Assembly (NCBI RefSeq): GCF_000524195.1
Contig: NW_020170383.1
Span: 1,208,194-1,272,193 of the forward strand
DNA length: 64,000 nucleotides
Direction of reading: 5' to 3'
Origin: Echinococcus granulosus
Lineage: Eukaryota; Platyhelminthes; Cestoda; Cyclophyllidea; Taeniidae
The translations under genes and the position numbers were made by a program. The notes beneath the pieces were generated by a model that saw only the letters and a program-made list of their open reading frames with translations, did not search any database and was not told the DNA's origin. Below are positions 1-14,406 of the stretch, in pieces (position 1 is the first letter of the stretch; every line of letters starts with the position of its first letter).

Positions 1-3000
1 CTTCTTTTGTCATCAGGGGAACCTCGGGGGCTGCAATAAATATTTGATAATCATTGAAAAGCTTAAAATTGATCAGATTTGCAAGATTTTACTTTTTTAA
101 ACTTTGATAAAAGAGTTTGTGTTTAGGTCTCACAGATGCTTGGAACCTTAACTTTTTTCAAGTTGAATATTTAGGAAAAATTCGAAGATAGCGCCTGTGA
201 GATCTGGAGGGTTCAAAACCACTGACTTTGCTTAATTCAACAGGCGTATCAGATAAAGCCCCAGTTCCAAATCATACTTAAAAATTTAGACCAGACGGTA
301 AAATAGAAGTTATATTTCCAACAGACCCTTAATAAGAATGTTTTTGGAAGTGACTACATCGTAGGAGACTTATTACTACAAATCTATTCCAAAGATTTAC
401 ATGTTAGCCTTGAATGCAGGAGGAACTTGCAGTTACCTTAAAAGGAAGCAGTAATCAGTAGAAATTATTATCCCTTCTCGTAGGACGACTTCACTACCGG
501 CGCTCATTAAGTTTGGCCAACGAGACATATCATTCGACTAAAATATGCATCGAATTAAACCCCTAAGTCTGTAAAACCCCATGATCTAGTTTCGGACTTT
601 CCGAGAAGTCGGAGTTTCGAGTTGAGGTTTCATTTCCATCGTACAGGTCTTTACAGAAAACCTAGTTGAATATTTATCAAATGTAGGTAAGACCGCTTGA
701 GAATCACAACTAATATCTCAATGATATTATATTATACGACTGAAGTGACATGAAAATTTGGTGAGAAAATGCCATTGGCAAATAGCATTAAGCCGTCGGG
801 CAGGAAGAACGGTCTCGGAGTTGATTAACCACGACTGATCAACATGTCTCGTGTGGCATATCACTGATTCCATAGAATCTGTTAATACATTTGGTCTTGT
901 AAATGCCAGTGACTACTTTTAGCACCATCAGCTTCAATTAGGCCTAATTTTTGGATGAAAAATAAAAAGTATTTTTTTTAAAAAATGATTAAAATTACTG
1001 TCATGTACAGCTAATTTTGGGAAGAAAAAAGGTGTAATCTGTAGATCCAAAAAGATTTCCTAAAAAATTAGTGTCTGATATATCCAGCTATCACTGTGGC
1101 ACAAAAGTATCTATTAGCTTGTAAAGCAAGTAATTTCGGTGCCTTTTGAGAAAACTTCCGCTAGATGGAAGGTTTAAAATTTTCAAAAACGAACAACCGG
1201 ACTTCTCCAAAAGTGCCAATGTAATAGATTCAAACTACCCATCAGTAATTTTAAAAATCCACAATTATCTGAAGATCAGCATTAGGGACTTCTTGTTTGA
1301 GGCTAACTGGAATAAACAATTGTTCTAATTTTGGTATTTTTTAACTAAAATCAAGCGGTAGTTGTACGAAATAATGCAGCTAAATGAGGATATAAGGTCT
1401 CAAAATTAAAAAACTAGAACCTACCTGGGATGCTTGAGAACATTTTTGTTAAAATGCTACGTGATTAGCCTCTTCTACTCAAATTTTAGATTGAAAAGTA
1501 CGAAGACTTTCCACTACATTCAAAGCTGTTGGAGTAAGTAATATAAATTTTTGGCAACAAAACGACGATACAGTTATAAGTCTGATGGGGCAGACTGTAT
1601 ATTTTATGGCGTTAAGGCCCATTTTTGGGGTCTAAGTCGCCTTGCTTTCTCTAAAAGATTGAATAAGGGAATATCATTACCCATATAATGGCTCTCAAGT
1701 CAAAGATACCCCATTAATACCTCAAACTTAACAGAAATAGGTAAAAACCTTTTAAATTAGCCAATTACTTTCACCGTTTAAATAAGTTCTACCGATGAAC
1801 TCGAAATCTGATTCACATATTATGTATCTGCCTCCAGACGAGAGCAAATGAGTCGTACGCCCTGAATCTCATTTCAGTTTGCTTCTTTTGATAGATAAGT
1901 GCCAAGGGTAGATGCCATCCTTCGAAAAACCTTTTACGATGATGAAATAGCCCGATTTAAAGCACATAAATAAAGTCCATTTGAAAAAGAAAAGAAGCAA
2001 TCCTGAACAAGTACTTCTTTGCAATGCATGTTTTTGAAGTGAAGATTCTAAATGTGATTGGGCCATTTGGACTGCAAACGGGCATTATTTAGAGAGAAGG
2101 AGGATGACTTGCTCTAACTCATCGTAAACACTTTAGGTTAAGTGTTCCATAGTGGCAGGGTCTGTTGCTTGTAAGCTTTGACAGGTATTTAAAGCCATAT
2201 TCTAACATATTCAAATAAAATGCTCTGCGTGGTTCCACAGGACCACGCGTGTTTGCCCCCACCCATCGTTTGTCAAGCAAGATGAAAGAGACGCCGAGGT
2301 GATGCAGAGTCATTGTGCTATTATTTCATTTAATTTGGTTAACTCAGCTCAATTAAACCGCACGCCTGTGCTTGTGCATGAGAATTCAGTACCAGCACTC
2401 ATCAAAGGGGGACGAATGCGAACAAGGTAATGCAATTATGAAGGTGTTACTGAACGTAAACTAAAAAGGCGGCACAGATATAAAAATGCAAGCTCTCGTA
2501 ATGACCCAAACGTGTTTATCAAGGTAAAGGGGATGGGTCAGCATTCCATGCTAAATGCACAATGGTAGTTGCTGTCTTTCCCCCACTTAATAATTTGCGC
2601 ATTTAACTCATAAATACGTTCAGCCATTAGCGCCAAATGCTTTCTGGGCTTACTTAATTTCAATAGAAGAATGGGTTTTTGGTACCGTCAAAAGGTGGGT
2701 TTGTATTACAGACTGATCCTGATTCGAATTCGCGTCTTTACACACGAAGAAATCCGCGCGTTTGTCTTTCTTAACTCAAGCCACTACGAACCGTCGAGAC
2801 TATCTGATCCCTTTCGTCAACAATTTTCGGAAAAGGTTCACGAAGTTCAGTCTAAGAATATTAGTGATTTAAGTTTATCAATGACATGACTTCCACCATA
2901 AGTATTATTATGTGTGAAGCAGAAACTAAAGTGAACTCTTTGAATCGAAAATATGTCATACTTTTTGTCTAAGTGTGACAGACTAATCTCACATTAAACC

Positions 3001-6000
3001 AAAATTGACGTACAAACTGTCGTTCTTTCTTATTAAGATTACACTGATGATAAGCTGTTTGATAAATTTACACCAAGTTTTACCATTAGCTCATGTAATT
3101 CGCACACTTTTCCCATACGCATTCCAGGAGAGATTTTAGAATTTTCTCTCTATTATTTTTTGAGTATTGCCACACAGAAAGCATTTTCCTTCCCAGTAGC
3201 GACGTTTTTAAAGAGAAGCCTCTTCAACTTGTCGAGTTGGAAAAGTCAAGAATGTAACTAAACTATTTACATCCATCGTGTTAACTTGTGTCCAAAACAT
3301 CCACAACTACCAACTTTTCCAGAGTTTTAAGCACCTCTTCCCGGCCGTCATAGGCAGATTTGTCAGAACACTCGCTAACTGCATATGCTCACCAGCTTTG
3401 AAGGCCCGCAAGGATTGTTTTTAAGACGGTCGCGCCAAAATATGCATGATGTCTAGCAGTTTTGTTGCTTCCTACTTCTTAAACCAAAAAACGACAGAAA
3501 AAGGGAACTTTGCACTGACAATGGTGGTAATCACCCTTTCAAAGCCTACATTGTCCCGTCCCATGCGGTGGGAAATTCCTCTAAAAATAACAAATGGCAA
3601 CAAATCACAATTGTCCTTTACACTTTTAAAATGCTAACACTCACCTAAACCTCAACCACTGGCTTGAAAAATATAAATTTATGAAGTAAAAGTAGAAGTT
3701 GTAAAATAGAACTATAGTAAAGCACATCCCTTTAACTTATAAATGGCAGAAATCAGACGAATTTCATTGTATTCTTATAAATTAAGCTGTCAATATTTTG
3801 ATGGGAAAAGTGTGCTAAAAATGAATCAATAGTATGATGTAAAGGTTGGAGAGTGATAACTCCAGTAAATGAATCCCACCCAACCCATACAACAAGCCAA
3901 GGCATCTCATTATGCAATCACTTCCTACGTCTATCAGGACTGAACAAGTTGTAGCTAATTTCCGCTTGCATTGGGAAGAAAATTGCATTGTTATGCACAA
4001 AGCAATTCGTGCATTCAAAATGAACTACATTAATCATATCGAAATCAGTATCATCCATCTATGCTACTTCAAAGCCTAATGACTCCCCAAAAAGTCCACT
4101 TTTACATTAATTTATCATTTACGGCTAACATTTAGATCGTAGACAATGGTGAATTTTCAGTAACTGAATGCCGAGACGCAAAATTCGAATGTTTTCTTCA
4201 CAAAGTTTAACAAAAGCAATTGGCCATCAAAAATAACAATGAAAGTTAGGAATTCAGTAGTTTGGTCAATGACCGACTGCGGGATATGCCAATGGTCTTT
4301 TAGAACAGCACTTTATCCTCAAGGAAGGGAGATTAAAACATACCTCACTCCAGCTCTCATATTATTACTTTTATGATGTAAAGGTAGGCAATTTAACACT
4401 TAAAAGTTACGACTCTCAAGCTATATGTTAAAAACAATTTTAGGGTTTAATTGTGGTCAAGCCTTTTGATGTCACCAACATCTTGATTTGAATCAGAAAC
4501 ACATTTAGCGTTAGCGAAAATGGCACTAAACATAAATTAGAATGGTCCCTAGAAGTAGCTGCATCTTTATGTCAATTGACTTGCTGGATGCTGCTTTGAG
4601 CTGGGTGTCTGGACTCACCTAGACTCCATGATTTTACTACCCATAGGAAAGTCAGCTATGTTACTTTCGCCCAATTAAAACATTTTTTGGAAAACTTCTA
4701 TTAAATGAACACAAAGGTGAATGGTTGACTTGTTTGCAGAGGCATCTCTTCAGCTTTTATTAATGCGTGATCGAACCCTGCAACACGAAGCTTTTGGGCT
4801 TTTTGAACTATTCGTTTATTTGTCTGGCCTTAATTATGAATTTTTTGCATAAATAATTATTCGAGGAGTCGGCCTTCCGTGTATCATTGAAATATAACCA
4901 GTGAATTCGGACACAAGCTATAAACCATAAAAGGTGCCTCATTTTGTTATTTTGTAAATCACTATGCACTTCATCCAAATCGTGGTGGCATTTCGAACTT
5001 CTACCGTAACATTTAACTATTCTCTTAGTATGTAAACATCTCTAAAAACCTTTACTTGGGACTCTGCAAGTACATTTATGGCATTGATGAGCTTTGACTT
5101 TTCCCTCGTGATTCTGGGCCATAAAGGCTAGAAATGCTTTTCAGAGATGCAGTGATGAATGAACTACTTTTTACCACAATTCTAGGCCGGAGTTAGTGCC
5201 AGTGACGACCACTTGAAATAAATGCTTGCATTAACAATTTTTTGGCATGACCTCATATATTCCCGCAGTTCTCCTTTAAGAAGCAGTAAATCTTTCAAAT
5301 GTCCATTCTTCCAAAATGGCTGATTAAATTAAAAGTTTCGTTGTAATCCAAATTCAGAGACTTAATATTTATTTTATCTCACTGATTTTGTGTTTCTCTG
5401 AAATATAAACTGAGCTTAAAAGGAAATCTACAAACTTTTTTTTAGTCAGGAATCGGGGGATGAGTGTAACTTTACACAAGGCTTATTCTATAATTCTGGC
5501 TCTCAATCAAATGCAATGTTAAAGATGAAGATAATGAACGCTTAAGTAGCTCTGTGCTAAACAAATTTATATCACGATAAATGAAGTACCGTTCTGATGT
5601 ACAGAACAATAAATGATACATTTGGCACTAAATACAATATATATTCAAGTCTCAATGAAGCAGTTTGAAGGTCCACCAAGGTCATGTGGATCTTAACCCA
5701 ACCTAATCCTGTGTGTCGTAAATCACTGGAATTAATCGGATTCTTTGAAGGTATTTTAAAAAGTTTGCTTTAATTCAAATATCAATGATACATTCAAATT
5801 ACTGCAATATTCCAATCTGGTAAATAAGTTGAAGGCATTGCAATCTAACGGACGTAAATTGCATCGTCGAGGGAGGTGCTCAGTGAAAACAGGAGTAGGC
5901 CAAACGGCTGAGCGGAAAGATGCCTAAAACGCTTATCGTTTTGTTTTTGCGTGATTGTCAGTCTGTGCATTGAGTCACCTCATTGTTATATTTTGCCGAA

Positions 6001-9000
6001 ATGAAAAAATGGGAGGGACATAGACAGCGCCCACTTTTTCTGCAGTGTGTTACATTAAAACGCAGTGTTTTGCCATATTTAAAAAAGGTGATGAGATGTG
6101 TAAATAATCCATTAGGATAAGTGAAGTTTGAATCAACTTATAAATTCACATTCTTTGTGCAGGTGGTCGCATCAGCAATCAACACGTGTCAAGGCGGAGG
6201 ACAAAGTGACAATAGCCAGCTGAAGAAAAGAGTAGGTGGAGCAAGTATTTTTCTTCATTTTGACATTTTTTAATCAATCGTGCTAGTGCCTTCGGTCCTG
6301 AGAGAAAGGTGAGATTTACAAGATAACTGCATGCATAAGTCTTCACCGCTCTTGGTTAATTTCAGCCCCTGTTTCTGATGCTTATCAAAACTAAATGGAG
6401 AAATACCAACAGGATAATTAGAAAAATGCTGAACTTTCAGTTATATTCCTCCACTGGCATTTTCGTGGTGAATACCTGATTTATCTACGCAAAGTCCAAT
6501 TAGGGTACTTCAACAAACAATTAAATGTTCATTAGCAATTTAAACACCCACCCTCGGCATTTAAATGAGCCTTATGTTTTGCAACTACTAGGAGCTCATC
6601 TTGTAATTACACTGATACAGAGTGGGTTAAAAAGCGCGAATGTCACAGCCAATGCAAACCATCCTTTTGGAGAAGATTACCAGAGAAAGGGAGTACGGAT
6701 AGCTTGCAGGAGCACAGGATCTTTCGAGCAGAAAAATCCTCTCTTCGGCCTTTACTCAGGAGTGGATTTGTAAGTAATACGTAGCAAACGTGTTGGATAA
6801 AACAGTCCAAGTGCTCTCATGTCTTAAAGCTCATTTTTTACATTTGCGTTTTTCTATCACAGAGTGTCGTATATACTTTGTGTTTTTTATAAGTACACAC
6901 ATTCATACAATGTTCTATGCACACATTTCTTGTGTTGTTCAATTGCAGATTAGGCAATTTTCTTCGAAGTGACCTTTTATCTAAAACATTTCTTGTCTAC
7001 TTTTCAAATAAGTGGTAATTGCACGTTGAATTGGTAGTCTTTGCCACTCAGGGTCACACAAAATCATGATGGAGGATGCTTCACTAGTATTGGTTCTAAC
7101 AAGAAAGTACTAGATGGAAAATTAATTGTCGAATAAAATTATGACTTCCTTTGATAAAAATCACCGTGTCATTAACTTTTTGCATGCACTGGCCGTAGAA
7201 AGAATTATTAGCAGAATGTTTAGTGGCTCTCCCACAAGCAATCAAGTTTTATTGGTCCAGAATACATAAAGGGGAAGAAAAAAGGAAACAAGGGGCATTT
7301 CTGAACATAAATGCAGTGCCAATCTGTCATTCCTTAAATTGATAGCTAGTTAAGGAGTTTTGTTAAAAAGGACAGTGAGGCTGACAAGTACCACTCGGCG
7401 TGCGTCACAAATGTGTTAGGCATAGTCCTATTTGCAACTACTGCAAGAATTTATTAAGACTACGTTTAGACAAGCGAATAATTTCTTGCATAATTTCTGC
7501 CGTAAGGTATTTTTACCCCCTTCCTAATTAACAATTAATTAATGACTTGGGGGCAAATTTTGCAAAAAATTCATACCAATTGCTGAATTGCTTTTGGCAG
7601 TGCCATGGGGCGTGGTATACTTTTCCTTCTCTGCTACATTTTTTTGCTGCTGTTGTATAAGAGGTAAAATCAGATTTTGCCGACGTTGAGGCTTACGCCA
7701 GGCCGATTGTCACTTCCGTTTGGGACAAGAAACGGCCACTGACAATGACAAGTATATCTAACAAATCAAGTCATTACTACATCGGTAATGAAGTTGCAAA
7801 GAGAAAATCCTGAAAGTTCTGCGTTTAATTTCTTTGAAAATTTAATGCAATAAGTGGACAGCTGTACACTTCCAGATTAGAAGAAGGCGGAAGTGCGTAG
7901 TAGACGTAGAACTTGTTCAGGCATTTTCCCTGTGGCAGCAGTCAGTACTATCTTGATGCACTATGGAGAGTAAAATCCAAGAGAATGCATAAATATTTGC
8001 AGTTACCAACAAACCTCCAGCAAAAATTAGATGAATGCAACGACCAGACTGCTTCCAATACGCGTCAGAACCTTTCAATTTGGATGGTCAGCCGTGTCGC
8101 TTTGTCTGAAAGGCGATTCAGAACGTCTTAACGATACCTCGTCCATTATGTTTTAACGATACAACCTTACTATTCTAATAGCAAATTGCTTTATCCTCCA
8201 TAAGTCCGAACAGCTCTCTCTTCTGCTAGTCCGGTGAATCTAGGTATAGGAAGCACATTTCTAAGCATCAATTATGTCCTAATTGCATTAATTGTTGCAT
8301 TTTCTTTGGCAATAAATTATGAAAAATAACCTCATACATCTCATTTACTTGTAGGTTAAAATGTCCCACATTAATCATCTTTTCTGATTATGAGAACCAA
8401 GCTAATGAAATATAATTGTTTTAAAAAGCCACTATGTATCAGAAATCCTTAATCATAATTTGTTCCTCTCAAGACTTCTCTGCTCCCAGAGATAAACCTA
8501 GAAGTTCCTCGCTAATCTGTCATCAGTCCAAAGCCTAATATAAAGAGCATAATATTCTTTCTTTTTATACTTTTGAACAGTAGTAAAGCCTTCAAAAGGT
8601 GTATTTTAGAGCCCTGCAGAAACCTTACTTTATACTATTTGTTTTTACAACCACAAACCACAGTTTTATGCAAAAGGAATGATAAGCACTAACTAAGTAA
8701 ATCGAGTAATTGGAATAGTAAATTAAACCTTTGATAAATATATATCATCAACAGATAATAAAAAAAGACAAGCTGACAAGCACGTCTTCATACGAAATGA
8801 AGGTAAAACATGAGTGTAAAGTAGACAAGTCTTTCAAAGCATTAGCCAAATAAAAGTACACGTAAAAACCACTTCCACGAAAGACCTTTGAGTTAAATTT
8901 ATCGCCCACAGTACCAAAGGCGGCATAAAATTTCACGATAAAACTAATTTCGAATGACACCAAGATTTTACCAGGTGTCAGAGGCCTGAGTGATTAAATT

Positions 9001-12000
9001 TCAAATATTTGTGGGTCGCTAGTGGTAATTGCACTGATGCAGTATGCTTCTTCGGTACCATTGGCCTATATGTGCTTGCTGAATTACATACAATGACTTT
9101 TTGTGCAGTCTTAGTCATAGGGAGGCATTTCAAATTATTCGATACCTAAATTACTTTTAAAACATAATTACAGGCCAAAGAAAAGGACTTAAAGGGAACC
9201 TTTGGACTGAAGAGTTTAGCAACAATGGGGTATTAAAAGTACTTCGGGCATTGTCATGGCAATATAGGAAACACAGCAAGTATCACATGCCCTCAGCTAA
9301 ACGCAATATTTTAGCTTCAAATCCAAACTCTCTTATACAAACACCCAAAGTAGCCTCGGATTGCATTGTCGCCAAATTGACCATAATTATGACTACTGCG
9401 GTGGAAAGCTGTGGACCGATTTTGTAGAAATTCATCCAAATTGAATGACCCCCTTGGGAAATCTATTTATTTATTTCTTTGAATAAAACATCTCTGGTTC
9501 TAAATGAGCCGTCTTGTCACTATACCTGTTTCAATTTTGGCAACTATTTAGACAAATTGGACTAAAAACCCACAGCTTTAAACAGAACTTCCTGACTTGT
9601 CACTGCACAGCTAAACCTTCGATTCGCTTGCATGGTTTTGACATTCTATGGCTTCTACAACTAAGGGGCACAACAATCAAAATGTTTTTGGTTTGTTTTA
9701 ATGTTTTTGCCTAAAAATGCAATAGAAAAGAGTCGCATCCTCTAATCGGTGATTCATTTTATAGGTTTCTACAAACAGCTGTCATAGCTTGTCATTGCTT
9801 AGTCAACTACTCTTCTGATGCAGAATCAAGAGACCCCTTTATTTCATTCCTCCACCTTATCCTTTGCTCTTAACACTCTTCATGGCAATCTTTCGGCCCT
9901 TAATTACACCAAGACTGATCCCCCTGTCACGGTATTTGATGGATTACATTTCACGTCTACTTGAATGTACAAATTACAACCTATAAGCAGTTGATTAGTC
10001 TCTTGATAATGCTTTTGCCAAATCATGACCCAATTTATTAGCACTGGTAGCATAAAATTGGAATGCCCGAAACATCCTAGCCACCTAAAAGTAATACGAA
10101 CGCTCAAATGGTTCCCTAAAATAAGGATCCTACTACCCTTATTATTTGAAGCAGTAAACAATTCCGCATTTTAAAAGACTACTCTTATAACTTTGTAATT
10201 CTTATAAATTAGTACATTGTAAAAACTTTAAAAAAAATTTATATCAACAATTCATCAAAATGATTTTAAAAATCCTTCATTAAGAAATGAAACAAAAGTC
10301 GTAGTACGCATCTTGTGTTTAATACATGCCACAAGTTTCGATGAGTGCCATGCAGGAAACTCACTTCATTCGATTTTGATTATTTTTAACTGCCGCATCA
10401 GAAAATTTCACTCCTTATGAAAGTAAAAAGCAGAATATGAAAGCTATAATAGTAAAAGAACATTAAGGTGATTGCTAGTAAAAAACGCCTACTGCTAGTG
10501 TATGGCGCGTAGACACACTTAATCATTGAAAAGCAGCTATTAAACAAGTCGGGATCAGGGAGGCATGTTCAGGACCACCGTGATCATTTACAGTTCATTT
10601 TGAGAAATGCGACCGCCATGGATATTAAAAATGTCATTGCCCTTCGGTTTCTTTAGCTCTAAAATTGAAGCCAACAAACTTCCTGCTCATGCAAACGTTT
10701 GACAAAAAGCGAGAGGAGAGGTGTAGAGGGAGTTTATATTTCGAGATTTAAATCGTACCAAACGGCCCGCAATACGATTAGCCATGACTTAGAAAGGTTT
10801 ATCCATTTGTGTAGTTGTTTTTAGCAGCAATAGACAATTTTAAAATTCGCAACTCCAGCGTTCAGTGCATTTTTTTTCAAAAAAGTACTCCTTTAAAGTC
10901 TCTGAGGCATATCAAGTTAAAAGCACCTTTTGCCCTATGCATAATTGATGCGTGGCACATGCATGGCAGCACGCTGGTCAAACCCGATGTCTGAATTTTA
11001 AAATATGAACGAAATGAAGGACTTAGGTTGCGGAGAACGACAAGTTATTAAAAAAATAATTCCAAAAGCGCCTACCTTCAGCAAATTGGACTCATTTCAG
11101 AAAGCTTCTTTTATTCAAAACTTAACTGTGCCTCAACTGCAACAACAGTTGCCTAAAAGTCAACGAAACACAAGCTTTTCAGTCGTCTGGACGTGCACAA
11201 ATGCTTGAGATATCATTAAAAGATATCTGCATTAAGAACGAGTTAAATGTGTATTAGATTTTATAGTGGATAGCTGTCCCGTATCTCACCACGTCGATAA
11301 ACACATCTGCAGCTCGAAATGTTGCTACTGGTATTTTACTTAAGGGTATCATTTGCAATTCCTGACTATTTTAGTCGGCCGCAATGCAAATAGTTAGTAC
11401 ATGCTGATGAGATCTTGAGGTTAATAGATAACAAGTTTTGCAGCAAGTGACAACCCGTTGTGAGTCAAATTATAGTGATAAATAACCTGTCACTAAAATT
11501 TTTTTGGTATTTTAGTAGAGCCATTTTAAGTCGTAGACATTAACGAAGCAGTAATTAAGGCTGTATGCAAATGAAATTTTTTGATTCCTCGCCTTTTTTG
11601 TTTCAGTTCTAAGAAACACTCCGTAATTTACTCAGGTATGAATTTATATACATAGAAAAAAAATTTAAAAAGAAATTCTTTATTTTTGATATGTTTCCTA
11701 TGTGGTGGCACCTTTTTGCGGGCAATGTAGCGATGTGTGCCATCTTTCACAATCAAAGTCGAAAGCACCGCATCAGTATCACTTACCCGTGCTTCAGCGT
11801 GGCCTCACAGTCAATCCAGGAAGGCGCAGTCTGGGTCCACTGCAGAATACTTGCTTGATATCGACGATAACTACGTACTTGATAGTTTTGGACCAGTGAC
11901 GCTTTAAAAACCCTGAAAATGGAATTAACTTGTCTTTTTAGGTCACATGTAGAAATGAATACACAATGCATTCTAATACAAACGCAGAATTTCCCCGAAC

Positions 12001-14406
12001 TTTGTGTGGTAAGCGCGTTATGCTGTGGGGCACCAGCTTCCATGCGCTCTGTAGCATGTAAATGATTTGACATTAACGCAATCGTCTCATAAAGCGAATG
12101 GATTCCAAAATTTATTTGCTGAAAGAAAAGACAATTTCATTGTTAACAAATCAATCATGATTTAATGTGGCTGCATTTGAAACCCAAAGTTGGCAGTTTG
12201 TCGCAGTCCTTCGTGTATGAATCCGTTTTCATTTTGGTAAGCATGTTTTGTGGTTGGATGGAACTAAGCGAAATTTCTGACATTAAGGCAAAATGCGTAT
12301 TTGTGACTAAATACGTATGAGGTTGAACTTAGGCAGCTGTTTGCAATAAAGTATTTTTCTGTCTACTGCTGTAACTAACACCTATAAAATATTATTATTA
12401 TATTGTTAAACTTTTCCACAGTGCATGCCTTGTTATCTAGATAAATTCTGTACAGCCTAGAATTATGGAGTTAAAGGTATCAAAATGGTTATATTTTAAT
12501 CTACAAGGTGGGAGAGGCTCCTAGTGATAATTATTGTTCGATGTAGTCTGTAATTTAGTGATGTAACACTTTAGACCTTAATTTGCGAGTATATACGCTC
12601 TAAGAATTAGTCCGCCGTCAAATTAAATCAGACCTAATCCTCCAATTACCCAGTTACTGGCACAGAATTCGCACCTCACTGAAAGTGTTCTTTTATGTAC
12701 TTCTACCAGTACACTCGGTCGTCATTTCATGACGCCTAATTTTTAACAATTTATGGGGGAAAATTTTAAGAAGTCTGAGAAATTTTATTATCTACACACA
12801 GAGCGACTAGAATTTGTTGACTGGTCCCATAATTCATGTGATCGCAGACCTTATTTTTCAGTGTGCTTCAACTTGTGAAGCATCATATTACTGAAAGTGG
12901 AGTGAAGTGCTGGTTGTTAACTTCCGATTAGGTGCTTCAGCAGTTATTCGAAATTCAATTTGCCACACAGTGTGTAAGGCAAACTCTTAAAAGCTAGTTT
13001 CGGTACCATAAAACGCTATAAGTTGTGGAAATTTAGTCGATTTGTCTTACTGGCCAAAGTGTGTTGTGAGGAACTTCTTCTAATTTTTAATCAAAAATTA
13101 CATAATGACAAAATAAACAACATTAAGGTCCTTTGTTTACAGAAACTGAAAGACCAAAGTATTAATGTCTTGGTTGAACAGAACTTGAAATCGGTCAAGA
13201 AATAGGACAAAAATAGGCTGGGAATAAAGATCAAAATACAAAAAAAGGATTTAACGGCTCCAGTTTGGTCAAGGTTGCTGATTTACATGAAAATAACTGA
13301 ACCTGTCTGCAACGTTGTTTTGACATTGAGGAATGCAAAACAGACACGAGGCGGGAAAACTACATTTCGCCCCTAAATCTTCATTATTTCACAGGACTGG
13401 AACGCTGATAAAACAACGACAACTTCCTTTTTCCTGTCTCTAATTTTTCAATAAAACGCGTCAAAACAAGCAAGTGGAGGAGAGGATTTTAAGGGTTTTT
13501 TTTAGCGGGTGATTGGCAGTGCAACCTGACGGGCACCTGGCGTGTGCGTGGATTGGTGTAGAATAAAAAAACACTGGCTGTCTCAGCAGCGGTTAAAAGG
13601 TGACATATTTCAGTAAAATGAACCACCTTAATTAACTCGTGATTGTCCTAGACCAATAGTTAAATCAGCTATTTCTTATTCGAAAATCAACCAATAGGAG
13701 CGCGCTAAGTCTTAACAAGGGAACGATTCAGTAGCAGCATACAATGGTTCTCATCTATGTTGTACATGAAATATCAGGAAACTCGGCCTTCGGCAAAGTC
13801 AAATTAAAATAAGCTTTTCTGCCTAGAGCATCAAACCATTTCGGGAGCATCTAGAAACTTCCCCTAACTCTGTATAAGGGTTTGAGTAAATCAAAACGAG
13901 GTAACTTTCCTGCTTGGACTTTTTGCCTACATGTTTTGCTAAAAAAGATTACAAGGATTAATTTTCGTTGGGACACTGCTCCAGCATTCTAAGTAATTGG
14001 TTTTTGTTGCCTTAAGCATAGAGTTTTTTTGCAAATCAAATAAAATAGCTGATTTGGGAACAGCACTATTTCCTTCAAAAGATACCTTAGTAACTGCCAT
14101 TTACAAGTTTCAGTAAAATCCTTTATTTTCATCTCCTTTCAATTAAATAACAATTGCTGCAAGTGTTCTGCTAGTATTAGGATCTCCATTCTTCATTGTT
14201 TTCTCCCCTCTAATGTTACTCGCTAGCGATAGCTAATATATGCAAATAGCAATTACATTTCTTAAAGCTGAAGTGAACATTTTGAGTGATTTTAAATCAA
14301 GAGTACAAACCAGCATCCAATCATGAAACAAATGTTGCAGCGAAAGATAAAATAAGGTATCAATACGTGAAAAGACATCACAGAGATCTAAATAAAAACT
14401 GTATCC
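1..14406. other. Long AT-rich intergenic (or intronic) DNA without a supported gene
   Basis: All reading frames here are short and broken, and I recognise no protein family. The only segment with exon-like structure is about 6621-6769 on the plus strand, which has an acceptor, an open frame and a strong GTAAGT donor; it is treated under findings. Homopolymer A/T runs and AT-rich stretches are frequent. The stretch may be intergenic or an intron of a gene extending left. I see no tandem array and no transposase or reverse-transcriptase motif. Confidence 0.6.

Noticed and set aside
11402..11416. CTGATGAG reminiscent of a hammerhead ribozyme core, which flatworm repeats can carry
   Set aside because: No matching GAAAC element or flanking stems were found within a plausible distance.
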